From assembly GCF_002128425.1 (NCBI RefSeq), contig NZ_NESS01000022.1, positions 1 through 38,682 on the forward strand: DNA of 38,682 nt, in the 5' to 3' direction. Each line of letters starts with the position of its first letter. The stretch's first letter is position 1. The translations under genes and the position numbers were made by a program. The DNA comes from Gottfriedia acidiceleris (lineage in GTDB: Bacteria; Bacillota; Bacilli; Bacillales; Bacillaceae_G). The notes below the pieces were generated by a model, which saw nothing but the letters and a program-made list of their open reading frames with translations, was not told where the DNA came from and searched no databases. This document shows, one piece after another, positions 17,619 through 30,483 of this stretch.

Positions 17619-18034
17619 ATGAAAAATATAAGGCCTTCTGAGTTTAAACTTTATTCAAAAAGTTTAAACCAGTATATTTTAGTTATAACGATATTCAAAA
17701 CTTATATCACGTTTATATAAAACAACCTTACAATTCTAGAGATATAGTAGAAGATATTGAATATTTTGGGGAAGAAAGAATTTTACAGATATTATCTCAA
17801 ACACTCGGAGCAAAACTTAACTTTACAATGTTTCAAGAAATAAAGTTATTTAATATAGAGGGTATAACATCAATTTTTTACCATACCCTAAAAGAAATGA
17901 ATATATATGAGATTTTAAATTTGTTAAAGAAAAAAGGAAAATTAAAATATGTTTTGTACGTTTATACTATTGATTTAAAAAATAGTAATAAGACTGAATT
18001 TGAACAAACCATTCAAATAGCATACATCTGGTAA
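17619..18034 (+). CDS. Unknown protein in the SigO-like cluster, needs a -1 frameshift
   Basis: AAGGAG nine bases upstream supports the ATG at 17619 (MKNIRPSEFKLYSKSL), but this frame stops at a TAA after 34 codons. The -1 frame is open from about 17647 to the TAA at 18032 and gives PVYFSYNDIQNLYHVYIKQP, then IEYFGEERILQILSQTLGAK and a lysine-rich end. The two are joined in phase by T TTA AAC at 17661-17667, a classical -1 slippery heptamer. The joined product is about 138 residues, with no signal peptide or membrane segment, so it does not look like the membrane anti-sigma factor YvrL. I do not recognise it. It may be programmed, or a gene with a one-base loss. Confidence 0.5.
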
Positions 18035-18062
18035 GGAGGTATTCCTACTAAAGATTTTTGAT

Positions 18063-18087
18063 CCTTATTTCATGAATAAGGTTTTTT
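18063..18087 (+). terminator. Terminator of the SigO-like cluster
   Basis: CCTTATT-TCATG-AATAAGG followed by six T on the plus strand. It closes the plus-strand cluster before the convergent peptide gene. Confidence 0.8.
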
Positions 18088-18109
18088 GTTTGAACCCTTA
18101 ATAACATAC

Positions 18110-18358
18110 CTAATTTAAAACATACTCAATTATATCTACAACGTCATTATGCGTATTTCCTGCTATTGCACAGATAGCTGCTGCAAAAAATACTCCTATT
18201 ATCGTTACTACCGTACCTGCACCACCAAGACTTATAGCAGCTACAATATCTTTATAGCCTCCCGAATTTTTTCGAATAAATTCATCATTTAATTGTTTGT
18301 ATGTCTTATCAACATGACTTAAGTTTTCAACAAAAAAAGTTTCTCCAGGAACTGGCAT
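18110..18358 (-). CDS. Bacteriocin-like or small membrane peptide
   Basis: An 82-residue protein not matched to a named family. A charged N-terminal part (1-36, MPVPGETFFVENLSH and following) precedes a Gly/Ala-rich hydrophobic segment, IVAAISLGGAGTVVTIIGVF then FAAAICAIAG (about 38-67), and a short acidic end (NDVVDIIEYVLN). This leader-plus-hydrophobic-core look is that of some unmodified bacteriocin or toxin-like peptides, but there is no clear GG cleavage site and no immunity or export gene nearby. AAGGAGAG is a strong ribosome binding site. It lies between the SigO-like cluster and eno. A holin-like or plain membrane role is equally possible. Confidence 0.65.
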   Translation of the reverse strand: MPVPGETFFVENLSHVDKTYKQLNDEFIRKNSGGYKDIVAAISLGGAGTVVTIIGVFFAAAICAIAGNTHNDVVDIIEYVLN

Positions 18359-18400
18359 TTGAATCTCTCCTTATAATATAATTTTTTAAAACAAAACAAC

Positions 18401-18412
18401 AAAACCGGTTTT
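18401..18412. promoter_or_regulatory. Palindrome upstream of the bacteriocin-like gene
   Basis: AAAACCGGTTTT is a perfect twelve-base palindrome 43-54 bases upstream of the peptide start; flanking CAACA/TGTGTTTG extends the symmetry imperfectly. It may be an operator. Confidence 0.4.
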
Positions 18413-18493
18413 TGTGTTTGTATATATAAGTGAAAGTTTCAAAGAATTTTTTAACTTATGTGCAAAAAAACTAAAATGTTTTAGATTTCAAAA

Positions 18494-18524
18494 AAAAAGA
18501 GAAGGTGACGATCCTTCTCTTTTT
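18494..18524 (-). terminator. Terminator of the glycolytic operon after eno
   Basis: AAAAAGAGAAGG pairs perfectly with CCTTCTCTTTTT around TGACGAT; long A/T tails flank it on both strands. Confidence 0.9.
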
Positions 18525-18577
18525 ACGTGTCTATAATGGATTATGTTTTTTTGTTAATGCACTTAGTTTTGATTCAA

Positions 18578-19933
<1,356 letters not shown>

Positions 19934-19937
19934 TCAC

Positions 19938-21470
19938 TTATTTAATAAGTGATTTACCAGTCATTTCTTTTGGCTGTTCTACTTTTAATAAATCAAGAAC
20001 AGTTGGAGCTAAATCACCTAAAATACCATCTTCACGTAACGTAATACCTTCTTCAGTAACAATAACTGGAACAGGATTAGTCGTGTGAGCTGTCATAGGT
20101 TCACCCTCAGGTGTAATTTCCTCATCAGCATTTCCATGGTCAGCAGTAATGATTGCTTTTCCACCTTTAGCAAGAATTGCATCAACTACTTCTCCTAAAC
20201 ATTCGTCAACTGCTTCAATTGCTTTAATTGTCGGCTCAAGTTTTCCTGAATGTCCAACCATATCTGGATTTGCAAAGTTTAAGATGATTACATCATGCTT
20301 GTCTGCAGCAATTTCTTTAAGTAATGCATCTTTTACTTCATAAGCACTCATTTCAGGTTTCAAATCGTAAGTTGCAACCTTTGGCGAGTTAATTAAAATA
20401 CGTTCTTCACCTGGGAACTCTGCTTCACGGCCTCCACTAAAGAAAAAGGTAACGTGTGGATACTTTTCCGTTTCAGCAATTCGTAATTGTTTTAAATTAT
20501 TTTGAGACAGAACTTCACCTAAAGTGTTATCTAGGTTAGTTGGTTTAAATGCAACATAACCTTGTACTGTTTCACTAAAATGTGTTAAGCAAACGAAATG
20601 AACATTTTTCGGGAACTTACTTCCACGATCAAAGTCACGGAAATCTTCGTTTGTAAATACATTTGAAATTTGGATTGCACGGTCAGGTCGGAAGTTGTAG
20701 AAAATGATTGAATCTTCATCACTTATTGTCGCAACTGGAGTCCCATCTTCTTTTACCATTACAGAAGGTAAAACGAATTCATCATGGATTCCGTTCGCAT
20801 ATGAATCTTCAATTAATTCATACGGACTTGTATAAGTAGGTCCTTCTCCATATACCATTGCACAATAGCATTTTTCTACACGATCCCAACGTTTGTCGCG
20901 GTCCATAGAATAATAACGGCCAGAAATTGTTGCAAATTCTCCGACACCATATTCTTTAAACTTTGCTTCTGTTTGATCGATATATTTTTTAGCTGTAGTT
21001 GGACCAACATCTCGCCCATCAAGGAAAGCATGTACATATACCTTTTTCATGCCTTCCTCTGCAGCTAATTTTAATAAAGCAAACATGTGATTAATATGGC
21101 TGTGAATACCGCCATCAGACAATAGACCAAAAATATGTAATGCTTTATCCTTTTCTTTTGCACTTTTAATCGCATCGATGAATGTATCATTTTTTTCGAA
21201 TTCGCCTTCACGAATCGCTTTATTTACGCGCGTTAAGCTTTGATAAACAACTCGTCCCGCACCAATATTTAAATGACCTACTTCAGAGTTACCCATTTGT
21301 CCTTCAGGTAGACCTACTGCTTCACCGCAAGCAGTTAATTGTGCGTGAGGATATTTATTCCAATATCTATCATAATTTGGTTTCTTCGCTTGTGCAACAG
21401 CATTTCCAAATGTTTCTTCACGCAAACCAAATCCATCTAGGATAATTAACGCTACTGGTTGTTTACTCAT
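19938..21470 (-). CDS. gpmI: 2,3-bisphosphoglycerate-independent phosphoglycerate mutase
   Basis: Interconverts 3- and 2-phosphoglycerate using a phosphoserine intermediate and Mn ions. The 510-residue protein has the metal Asp12 (LDGFGLRE), the nucleophile Ser62 in [26 protein letters not shown], the metal-binding TADHGNADE and HTTNPVPV near the end. Length is normal for the family. The ATG at 21470 shares one base with the tpiA stop (TAATG), with GGAGG ten bases before, so translation of the two is coupled. Confidence 0.98.
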   Translation of the reverse strand: MSKQPVALIILDGFGLREETFGNAVAQAKKPNYDRYWNKYPHAQLTACGEAVGLPEGQMGNSEVGHLNIGAGRVVYQSLTRVNKAIREGEFEKNDTFIDAIKSAKEKDKALHIFGLLSDGGIHSHINHMFALLKLAAEEGMKKVYVHAFLDGRDVGPTTAKKYIDQTEAKFKEYGVGEFATISGRYYSMDRDKRWDRVEKCYCAMVYGEGPTYTSPYELIEDSYANGIHDEFVLPSVMVKEDGTPVATISDEDSIIFYNFRPDRAIQISNVFTNEDFRDFDRGSKFPKNVHFVCLTHFSETVQGYVAFKPTNLDNTLGEVLSQNNLKQLRIAETEKYPHVTFFFSGGREAEFPGEERILINSPKVATYDLKPEMSAYEVKDALLKEIAADKHDVIILNFANPDMVGHSGKLEPTIKAIEAVDECLGEVVDAILAKGGKAIITADHGNADEEITPEGEPMTAHTTNPVPVIVTEEGITLREDGILGDLAPTVLDLLKVEQPKEMTGKSLIK

Positions 21471-22225
21471 TACTTAACAGCCTCCAATAATGCAAGGAAA
21501 GAAGCTGGTTCTAAACTTGCTCCACCAACTAACGCACCGTCGATATCAGGTTGAGCCATATATTCTTTAATGTTTTCAGGTTTTACACTACCACCATATT
21601 GTACACGTACAGATTCTGCAACAGTTTCATTATAAAGACTTGCTACTACATCACGAACAAATTTACATGAATCTTGAGCATCTTTCTCTGTAGCAGATTT
21701 ACCTGTTCCAATTGCCCAAATCGGTTCGTAAGCAATTACTAAATTCTTTACTTGCTCGTCTGTAAGACCTGCAAGATCAGCTGTCAGTTGAGTACGAATA
21801 ACTTCCTCAAATTTACCGCCTTCACGTTCTTCAAGTGTTTCACCACAGCAAAGAATTGGTGTAAGACCATGTTCGAAAGCTTTTTTTGTTTTATTATTAA
21901 TAAACTCGTCTGTTTCGCCATAATATTCACGACGTTCTGAATGTCCAATAATAGCATAAGTTACACCTAGATCTTTAAGTGCTACTGGGCTAATTTCTCC
22001 AGTATAAGCACCACTATCTTGATCACTTACATTTTGAGAACCAATTTTTAGATCAGTTCCTTTTACGCCGTATAACATTGGTGCAATAAATAAAGCAGGA
22101 GCACAAACTGCTGATTCTACTTTATCAGATGATGGAATGCTATTTTTTACTTCTTCAACAAATGTCATCGCTTCGTTAAGCGTCTTATTCATTTTCCAGT
22201 TACCTGCGATAATTGGTTTACGCAT
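21470..22225 (-). CDS. tpiA: Triosephosphate isomerase
   Basis: Interconverts dihydroxyacetone phosphate and glyceraldehyde-3-phosphate. The 251-residue protein shows all three catalytic residues: Lys11 (AGNWKMN), His95 (IIGHSERRE) and Glu167 ([11 protein letters not shown]), with the phosphate loop GGSVKPEN and GALVGGASL. The ATG at 22225 is chosen; an in-frame GTG three codons earlier overlaps the GGAAGGTG ribosome binding site. It overlaps gpmI by one base. Confidence 0.98.
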   Translation of the reverse strand: MRKPIIAGNWKMNKTLNEAMTFVEEVKNSIPSSDKVESAVCAPALFIAPMLYGVKGTDLKIGSQNVSDQDSGAYTGEISPVALKDLGVTYAIIGHSERREYYGETDEFINNKTKKAFEHGLTPILCCGETLEEREGGKFEEVIRTQLTADLAGLTDEQVKNLVIAYEPIWAIGTGKSATEKDAQDSCKFVRDVVASLYNETVAESVRVQYGGSVKPENIKEYMAQPDIDGALVGGASLEPASFLALLEAVK

Positions 22226-22304
22226 GAGAAACACCTTCCTAACAATTGGTAAGACATAACATCTTACTCTATTTCAATTACTAAATATTGTAAAGCTATT
22301 AGAC

Positions 22305-23486
22305 TTATTTATCGTTTAATAATGCAACACCAGGAAGTTCTTTACCTTCCATAAATTCTAATGAAGCACCGCCACCAGTAGAAATATGGCTCATTTTATC
22401 TGCTAAGCCGAATTTTTCAGCAGCAGCAGCTGAATCGCCACCACCGATAATTGAGTATGCGTCAGAATCTGCTAATGCTTGTGCTACTCCTTTAGTACCT
22501 TGTGCAAATTTATCGATTTCAAATACACCCATAGGTCCATTCCAAATGACTAATTTAGAACTTTTAATTACATCAGCATAAAGAGCAGTTGTTTTTGGTC
22601 CAATATCAAGAGCTTCCCAATCTGCAGGAATGCTGTCAATATCAACTTCCTTTGTATTAGCATCTTCACCGAATTTGTCAGCAACAATTGCATCAATTGG
22701 CATGTAGAATTTAACACCTTTAGCTTCTGCTTTTTGCATAAATTCATTTGCTAAATCAATTTTATCTTCTTCTAAAAGAGATTTACCAATTTCATAGCCT
22801 TTAGCTTTTAAGAAAGTATAAGCTAGTCCGCCACCAATAATTAAGTTATCTACTTTTTCTAATAAGTTTTCAATTACGCCAATTTTATCTCGAACTTTCG
22901 CTCCACCAATAATCGCTGTAAATGGGCGCTCTGGATTAGAAAGTGCTTTACCTAAAACATTAATTTCTTTTTCCATTAAGAAACCTGCTACAGCTGGGAT
23001 ATGTTTAGCAATACCAGCAGTTGTAGCATGTGCACGGTGTGCAGCACCAAAAGCATCATTTACATAAACATCAGCTAATGAAGCAAATTCTTTTGCTAGA
23101 GCTTCATCATTTTTCTCTTCGCCTGGGTAGAAACGAACATTTTCTAATAATAAAACATCGCCTTCGTTCATTTTGCTAATTTCTTCTTGAACTTTAGGTC
23201 CATATGCTTCATCAGCTTTAATAACGTTTTTACCTAATTTTTCACCTAAACGTTTAGCAACAGCGTTTAAACGCAAGTCTTCATTTACCTGTCCTTTTGG
23301 ACGACCTAAGTGAGATGCTAAAATAACTTTTGCTCCGTTTTCTATTAAATACTGAATCGTAGGAAGAGCAGCACGAATACGAGTATCATCTGTTACTTCA
23401 CCATTTGCCATCGGTACGTTAAAATCCACACGGCAAAATACGCGTTTCCCTTTTACATCAATGTCATGTAATGACTTTTTGTTCAT
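22305..23486 (-). CDS. pgk: Phosphoglycerate kinase
   Basis: Transfers phosphate from 1,3-bisphosphoglycerate to ADP. The 393-residue protein has the RVDFNVPM substrate motif (19-26), [10 protein letters not shown], the mid-protein [16 protein letters not shown], and the C-terminal nucleotide-binding [15 protein letters not shown] followed by [20 protein letters not shown] precedes the ATG. A 242-base gap containing a terminator separates it from gapA, so pgk and later genes depend on read-through or their own promoter. Confidence 0.98.
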   Translation of the reverse strand: MNKKSLHDIDVKGKRVFCRVDFNVPMANGEVTDDTRIRAALPTIQYLIENGAKVILASHLGRPKGQVNEDLRLNAVAKRLGEKLGKNVIKADEAYGPKVQEEISKMNEGDVLLLENVRFYPGEEKNDEALAKEFASLADVYVNDAFGAAHRAHATTAGIAKHIPAVAGFLMEKEINVLGKALSNPERPFTAIIGGAKVRDKIGVIENLLEKVDNLIIGGGLAYTFLKAKGYEIGKSLLEEDKIDLANEFMQKAEAKGVKFYMPIDAIVADKFGEDANTKEVDIDSIPADWEALDIGPKTTALYADVIKSSKLVIWNGPMGVFEIDKFAQGTKGVAQALADSDAYSIIGGGDSAAAAEKFGLADKMSHISTGGGASLEFMEGKELPGVALLNDK

Positions 23487-23683
23487 AGTAGGTGCCTCCA
23501 GTACTGTTTATATTCATCCATGTTCAATTCCACTTGTCGATCCGTCTCTTACAAAGTCGTATCTATTCTGTGATATTGTCACCGCAATTTTAACAGATTA
23601 TGTACATCAATTGGAATTTATTTCTAGAGTATTTTTTAATATTGTGATGGATTAGTGACAAAAGAGGATTTTTTCAAACAAAA

Positions 23684-23703
23684 GAGGGGAGGAAATTCCC
23701 CTC
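23684..23703 (-). terminator. Hairpin after gapA, likely partial terminator
   Basis: On the minus strand GAGGGGA-ATTTCC-TCCCCTC is followed by TTTTGTTTG. It would lower transcription into pgk relative to gapA, a step-down known for the Bacillus gapA operon. Confidence 0.75.
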
Positions 23704-23728
23704 GCCCTCATATTAATTTTTATTAAAA

Positions 23729-25805
<2,077 letters not shown>

Positions 25806-25838
25806 TTTCATCTCCTCTTTCACAGAGTATTCACTTGG

Positions 25839-25874
25839 GTCTAAATATGTCCCACTATGACATATTATGTCCCA
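25839..25874 (-). promoter_or_regulatory. CggR operator
   Basis: On the minus strand the sequence is TGGGAC-N6-TGTC-N4-TGGGAC-N6-AGAC, matching the known CggR operator form CGGGAC-N6-TGTC-N4-CGGGAC-N6-TGTC with three substitutions. It sits 34 bases before the cggR ATG. A possible -35 (TTGCAA, 25905-25900) and -10 (TAAAAC, 25883-25878) would place the transcription start inside the operator, but this promoter is weakly supported. Confidence 0.88.
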
Positions 25875-25946
25875 CTTGTTTTAAAAAAATTACAGCGTTT
25901 TGCAACGTTGTTTTTTCGAACAAGATTTACTCCAGAAGTGAAATAA

Positions 25947-25973
25947 CCCTGCTACATTTACATTGTAACAGGG
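25947..25973 (-). terminator. Hairpin after the glutaredoxin-like gene
   Basis: CCCTG..TACA pairs with TGTA..CAGGG with one mismatch. The following T tract on the minus strand is short, so termination may be partial. Confidence 0.55.
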
Positions 25974-25997
25974 TCAATCATTTCTTTCAACTAATAA

Positions 25998-26237
25998 CTA
26001 CCCATTTATCGCATTTAATATGTCAATCTTATGAATTTTTCCGTATGCAACGGTTTTCCCATCAATTTGAATAACAGGGATCATTAGCTGATATTCCTCT
26101 AATAACGCGTCATCAGAATATATATCAATTTCATTTACTTCGATTTCATATTCCGATTGGACCAAACGAATTGCGTCTTTTGCTTCTTCGCATAATCCAC
26201 AATTCTCTTTTTTTAATAAAGTTAACTTAATCGACAT
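25998..26237 (-). CDS. Glutaredoxin-like thioredoxin-fold protein
   Basis: A 79-residue thioredoxin-fold protein with the redox motif Cys13-Gly-Leu-Cys16 near the N-terminus (KENCGLCEEAKDAI) and the cis-proline segment QLMIPVIQIDGK. It is of the short DUF836/glutaredoxin-like type and probably a thiol-disulfide reductant; its partner is unknown. AAGGAG lies before the ATG. It is 13 bases downstream of rpoN on the same strand, so the two are likely cotranscribed. Confidence 0.88.
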   Translation of the reverse strand: MSIKLTLLKKENCGLCEEAKDAIRLVQSEYEIEVNEIDIYSDDALLEEYQLMIPVIQIDGKTVAYGKIHKIDILNAING

Positions 26238-26250
26238 CCAATTCTCCTTC

Positions 26251-27552
26251 TTAACTAAAGCGCTTTCGTTTTGATGAACCAGGAATTCTAAGTATATCTC
26301 TATATTTAGCTACAGTTCTTCTAGAGATTTCCACTCCATGTTTTTCCGCTAATAATTCTACCAGCTTTTGGTCTGAAAATGGTTTTTCTTTGTTCTCTTC
26401 ATCTACTAGTTGCTTTATGAATACTTGCACACTCGTTGATGCAAGCTCCTCACCATCTACATTTACTCCTTGATGAAAGAATTTCTTCATTTCAAATAAA
26501 CCAAACGGTGTCTGTACATATTTGTTTTTACAAGTACGGCTAATTGTCGATTCATGTAAGGAAAGTTCTTCTGCTATCTCTTTTAAAGTAAGAGTTTTTA
26601 AATTCGCAGGACCCTTTTCAAAAAAAGCAATTTGCTTACGCAAAATACAATTCATTACTGCTAACATCGTTGATTTTCGTTCTTCCAAACTTTTCATTAA
26701 CCAGTTAACTTGAGTATTTTTATCCTTTAAATAAACTGAAACTTCCTTTTCATGTTGACCATTTAAAATAGAAGAATATTCACTAAGTACTTTTAAACGC
26801 GGCATAATTTTATCATTAATAAGTACTACAAACTCCCCGCCGACTTTTTCAACTGTTAAATCAGGAGCTACATAATTTACTTGGTCTTGGAAATAATTTA
26901 AACCTGGTCTTGGCTGAAGGGTTAAAATCAAGTCAATTTCCCTTTGTAAATCAGGTAAGCTAATCTTTAGTTTCTTCGCAATTTCTTTCCAGTTTTTATT
27001 AACAAATAAGTCAAAATAGTCTTTAATGACCTGTTTTGCAATTGTAGTATCAACTTCAAGGCCATCTAGTTGGATCATTAAGCACTCTTTAACGGATCTT
27101 GCTCCAACTCCTGAGGGTTCAAAACGTTGAAGTATATCAATGCAGATTTGTAACTGAACAGAAGAGATATTTAATTCATGTATTAGCTCTTCATCTGATT
27201 CCATCAAAAATCCATTTTTATCTAAGTTATAAATTAAATATTTAATAATTTTATATTCCTCATTATCAACTTTCAACTCATTTAACTGACTAACAAGTTC
27301 TTCTTGTAATGTTTCTGTTCTTCGAGTGTATAACTCCATTCCTTGTCCATTGGAAGTAGTTTGTTGTTTGATTTTTGAAGAAGTGTAATCGTTATAAGGA
27401 GTTTCGACTTCAATTAAGGGATTTTCTAATGATTGCTCAAATAAAAAATCAGTAAGTTCTTGGGCATTAAATTGAAGCATTGTAATGGCTTGTCGTAGTT
27501 CCTGAGTCATTGCAAGTTTCAATGATTGTTTTTGCATTAAATTCATTTCCAT
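26251..27552 (-). CDS. rpoN: RNA polymerase sigma-54 factor (SigL)
   Basis: Directs RNA polymerase to -24/-12 promoters and needs an AAA+ activator. The 433-residue protein has the glutamine- and leucine-rich region I (MQKQSLKLAMTQELRQAITM), the core-binding region, a helix-turn-helix (KEIAEELSLHESTISRTCKN) and the RpoN box SRRTVAKYRD (410-419). Length is close to B. subtilis SigL (436). GGGAGTG precedes the ATG. The divergent neighbour is a LevR-type sigma-54 activator, and two sigma-54-type promoters lie downstream of that gene, so factor, activator and targets are clustered. Confidence 0.97.
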   Translation of the reverse strand: MEMNLMQKQSLKLAMTQELRQAITMLQFNAQELTDFLFEQSLENPLIEVETPYNDYTSSKIKQQTTSNGQGMELYTRRTETLQEELVSQLNELKVDNEEYKIIKYLIYNLDKNGFLMESDEELIHELNISSVQLQICIDILQRFEPSGVGARSVKECLMIQLDGLEVDTTIAKQVIKDYFDLFVNKNWKEIAKKLKISLPDLQREIDLILTLQPRPGLNYFQDQVNYVAPDLTVEKVGGEFVVLINDKIMPRLKVLSEYSSILNGQHEKEVSVYLKDKNTQVNWLMKSLEERKSTMLAVMNCILRKQIAFFEKGPANLKTLTLKEIAEELSLHESTISRTCKNKYVQTPFGLFEMKKFFHQGVNVDGEELASTSVQVFIKQLVDEENKEKPFSDQKLVELLAEKHGVEISRRTVAKYRDILRIPGSSKRKRFS

Positions 27553-27637
27553 ACTACTTCACTCCCTTATTACTATTTTACTCGATATTTAACTTTTTCA
27601 TAGTACTTGACGAATTGTTATACTAATTTAAATATAG

Positions 27638-27651
27638 TGAAAACGTTTACT
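27638..27651 (+). promoter_or_regulatory. Candidate CcpA site (cre) before the LevR-type activator
   Basis: TGAAAACGTTTACT matches the cre consensus TGWNANCGNTNWCA at all fixed positions except the last. It lies 50 bases before the activator start, in the 148-base gap between rpoN and the activator, and a TTGACG (27608-27613) upstream may be a -35 element. Carbon catabolite repression of the activator is inferred. Confidence 0.6.
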
Positions 27652-27700
27652 TTTTCCTGTATAGTAAAGGTATACAACTCTTTATTATGGGTGGGCCATT

Positions 27701-30424
27701 ATGAACAGAAAAAATCAAATTTATGAAGTTTTTCTTCAAAGTAAGGAGCAAGGTTTTACCGCAATTGAGATTGCACAAAAGCTCGGTTTAGATAGAGCAA
27801 ACGTTAGCAGTGATTTAAATAAATTAGTCAAAGAAGAATTATTAATTAAAACAAATTCTAGACCTGTCGTATTTAAACTGCTTTCTCATACTATACAACA
27901 AACTAACAAATCTAGAATAAATATAGCAAGTTCAGACTATAAATATGAATATTTTTATGAAGAAAATATTAGTTTAAGACCTGCTATTGAAAAAGCAAGA
28001 TCAGCTATTCTCTATCCACCAAATGGGATGCATACATTAATACTTGGTGAGACTGGTGTTGGTAAATCTGCTTTTGCTAAAAGAATGCATGATTTCGCAA
28101 TTCGTTCAAATATTTTAGAAAAGGATTCTCCATTCATTATTTTTAACTGCGCAGACTATGCAAATAATCCACAATTATTATTAGGGCAGCTTTTCGGTGT
28201 AAGAAAAGGTGCTTATACAGGTGCAACAGAACAAAAAGGTCTACTTGAGAAGGCAAATAATGGAATATTATTTTTAGATGAGGTTCATCGTCTTACTCCT
28301 GAAGGTCAAGAAATGTTATTTACTTTCATAGATTATAAGTTGTATAGAAGACTAGGTGAGACAGAAAACGAGCGAACATCGAATGTTTTAATCATTTCAG
28401 CAACTACAGAGGACCCAGGGTCATCTTTATTATCTACATTTACGCGCCGAATCCCTATGGTCATTACGTTGCCAGCTCTTCGTGATCGAACATACGAAGA
28501 GAGATTGACACTCATTAAACGATTTTTCACAGAAGAAAGTGTTCGTCTAGGAAAAGAGATTGTTGTAAGCGCTAATACGATTCGCTCTTTTCTATTTTAT
28601 CCGTGTCAAAACAATATCGGTCAACTTAAAGCCGACATTCAATTAGCTTGCGCGAAGGCTTATGCAGATTTTATTACTCACAAACATGACAAAATACGTA
28701 TTTATAGTACTGATTTAAACTGGTATGTGAAGGAAGGCTTATTTATTGAAAAAAAAGTGAAGCATGCAGTCACTCTATTAAACGAGCATTTCGAATTTTC
28801 ACCAACAAAAGGTATAATCAGTAACCACCAAATGGATCATTCTGCAGATACAATTTATGACCGAATTGATACTAAATATGAAGAACTAAAACAACGTGGC
28901 GTTGCTCAGGACGAGTTATCCTTACTAATGGAAAATGATATTGAAAGTTATTTTACGCATTATTTAACTTCAATTAATCGCAAACTATCTAGTAAAGAAA
29001 ATGTCCAAAAAATAATAAAGCCTGAAATCGTTACATTAAGTGAAAAAGTACTAAAACTAGCAGAAGAAAAATTAAGTAAGAGATTTAATGAAAAAATACT
29101 TGTTGCACTTAGCCTACACATACAAACGCTATTACAACGCATACAGTCAAACAAGAAAATTTATCATCCTAATATAACGCAAATACGAGATCAATATAAG
29201 AAAGAGTTTTCCGTTTCAATTGAATGTGTAAAAATGATTGAAGATTTTTCAAATGTGTCAATTCCATTTGATGAAGTAGCATTTATAACGATGTTTTTTG
29301 TATATGGAAACGAAGATTTTAAAGTGACTAGTTCCAATGTAAAAGTTATTGTATTAGCTCACGGTAATGGTATTGCTAGAGAGATGGCGAATGTAACAAA
29401 TGAACTGCTAGAAAACGAGGAAGTCATTGGAATTGATATGCCATTAAGTGAACCTCCACAAGATTTTTTAATTCGTGTAAAAGATTATATTAAATCTTTA
29501 GGGAAATTAAATGGTATCCTACTTTGCATTGATATGGGGTCATTAGCTTATATCGGTGACATAATTGAAGCCGAATTTTCAATCCCTGTACGTGTGATTC
29601 AAATGGTAAGTACTGCACATGTAATCGAAGCTTCTAGAAAAGCGACACTCGGTTATAATTTAGACGAGCTTTACCAGGATGTGCGAAACTTAACTACTTT
29701 CTTCATCAATTCTCATGCGAATAAAACGAAACAACCTGAATTTAATCGTTCTGTGATTTTAACTGCATGTCTGACTGGTCAGGGAAGTGCAATAGCCATT
29801 AAAAATATACTGGCGAATAACTTGGTCTATGATAAAGAGATGCTAGAAATCGTTCCAATTAGCCTATTAAATAAAGACGAATTACAAAAAATGTTAAATG
29901 ATATATCTAAAGAACGAAGTATCGTTTGTATTGTTTCGAATTTTGATATAAATGTTCCATTCAATACGTTCCATTTACAGGATGTATTAAATATGAAGGC
30001 TACAAAGACAATACAAGAATTGATAACTTATGAAGAAACGTACTTAAAAATGGCTGAAACATTACAAGAGACTATTTCTTTAAAGGACGCTAAAAAAGTA
30101 ATTAGTGTCATTAGACGTGCTTTAAATGAAATACAAGTCCAAACAGACAAATTTTTCAAAAATGAGGATCTAATGGGAATTGTTATTCATATGAGTTGCA
30201 TGATAGATCGAATTCAAAACTCACAGCCTCTAATCCCATTTAGAGACAAAGAAGATAAAATAAATAGTGACTATATGCTATATTTAAAAATAAAAAAAAT
30301 AATGCAACAAATTGAAGATGCTTGTGACATTATCATTCCCGATGATGAAATATGTTATTTAATGGAATTTTATTCTAGAAATGAACAAGAACAGTATTTA
30401 GGAAATGCAAAATCAGGGGTATAA
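27701..30424 (+). CDS. LevR/CelR-type sigma-54 activator with PTS regulation domains
   Basis: A 907-residue transcription activator for sigma-54 promoters. Order: winged helix (1-60), AAA+ domain (about 90-330) with Walker A GETGVGKS (116-123), the sigma-54-contact loop GAYTGA (170-175, a variant of GAFTGA) and Walker B ILFLDE (189-194); PRD1 with His473; an EIIA-Man-like domain with His554 (LAHGNG); an EIIB-like segment with Cys690; and PRD2 with His830. His554 and His830 correspond to the phosphorylation sites that control LevR. Phosphorylation by HPr or the PTS would set its activity. It adjoins rpoN and two PTS operons with -24/-12 promoters, its likely targets. Confidence 0.93.
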   Translation: MNRKNQIYEVFLQSKEQGFTAIEIAQKLGLDRANVSSDLNKLVKEELLIKTNSRPVVFKLLSHTIQQTNKSRINIASSDYKYEYFYEENISLRPAIEKARSAILYPPNGMHTLILGETGVGKSAFAKRMHDFAIRSNILEKDSPFIIFNCADYANNPQLLLGQLFGVRKGAYTGATEQKGLLEKANNGILFLDEVHRLTPEGQEMLFTFIDYKLYRRLGETENERTSNVLIISATTEDPGSSLLSTFTRRIPMVITLPALRDRTYEERLTLIKRFFTEESVRLGKEIVVSANTIRSFLFYPCQNNIGQLKADIQLACAKAYADFITHKHDKIRIYSTDLNWYVKEGLFIEKKVKHAVTLLNEHFEFSPTKGIISNHQMDHSADTIYDRIDTKYEELKQRGVAQDELSLLMENDIESYFTHYLTSINRKLSSKENVQKIIKPEIVTLSEKVLKLAEEKLSKRFNEKILVALSLHIQTLLQRIQSNKKIYHPNITQIRDQYKKEFSVSIECVKMIEDFSNVSIPFDEVAFITMFFVYGNEDFKVTSSNVKVIVLAHGNGIAREMANVTNELLENEEVIGIDMPLSEPPQDFLIRVKDYIKSLGKLNGILLCIDMGSLAYIGDIIEAEFSIPVRVIQMVSTAHVIEASRKATLGYNLDELYQDVRNLTTFFINSHANKTKQPEFNRSVILTACLTGQGSAIAIKNILANNLVYDKEMLEIVPISLLNKDELQKMLNDISKERSIVCIVSNFDINVPFNTFHLQDVLNMKATKTIQELITYEETYLKMAETLQETISLKDAKKVISVIRRALNEIQVQTDKFFKNEDLMGIVIHMSCMIDRIQNSQPLIPFRDKEDKINSDYMLYLKIKKIMQQIEDACDIIIPDDEICYLMEFYSRNEQEQYLGNAKSGV

Positions 30425-30442
30425 GATCTTATAATTGAGTCA

Positions 30443-30483
30443 AAAAAGCCAGTTACTCCATTGGAAGAAACTGGCTTTTTATT
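30443..30483. terminator. Bidirectional terminator
   Basis: AAAAAGCCAGTT (30443-30454) and AACTGGCTTTTT (30469-30480) pair perfectly. It separates the activator gene from convergent chbG. Confidence 0.92.

Noticed and set aside
17642-17668. Two GTTTAAAC palindromes as a recombination or operator pair
   Set aside because: Both lie inside the coding start of the unknown gene; the second is better explained as part of the slippery heptamer or as codons.
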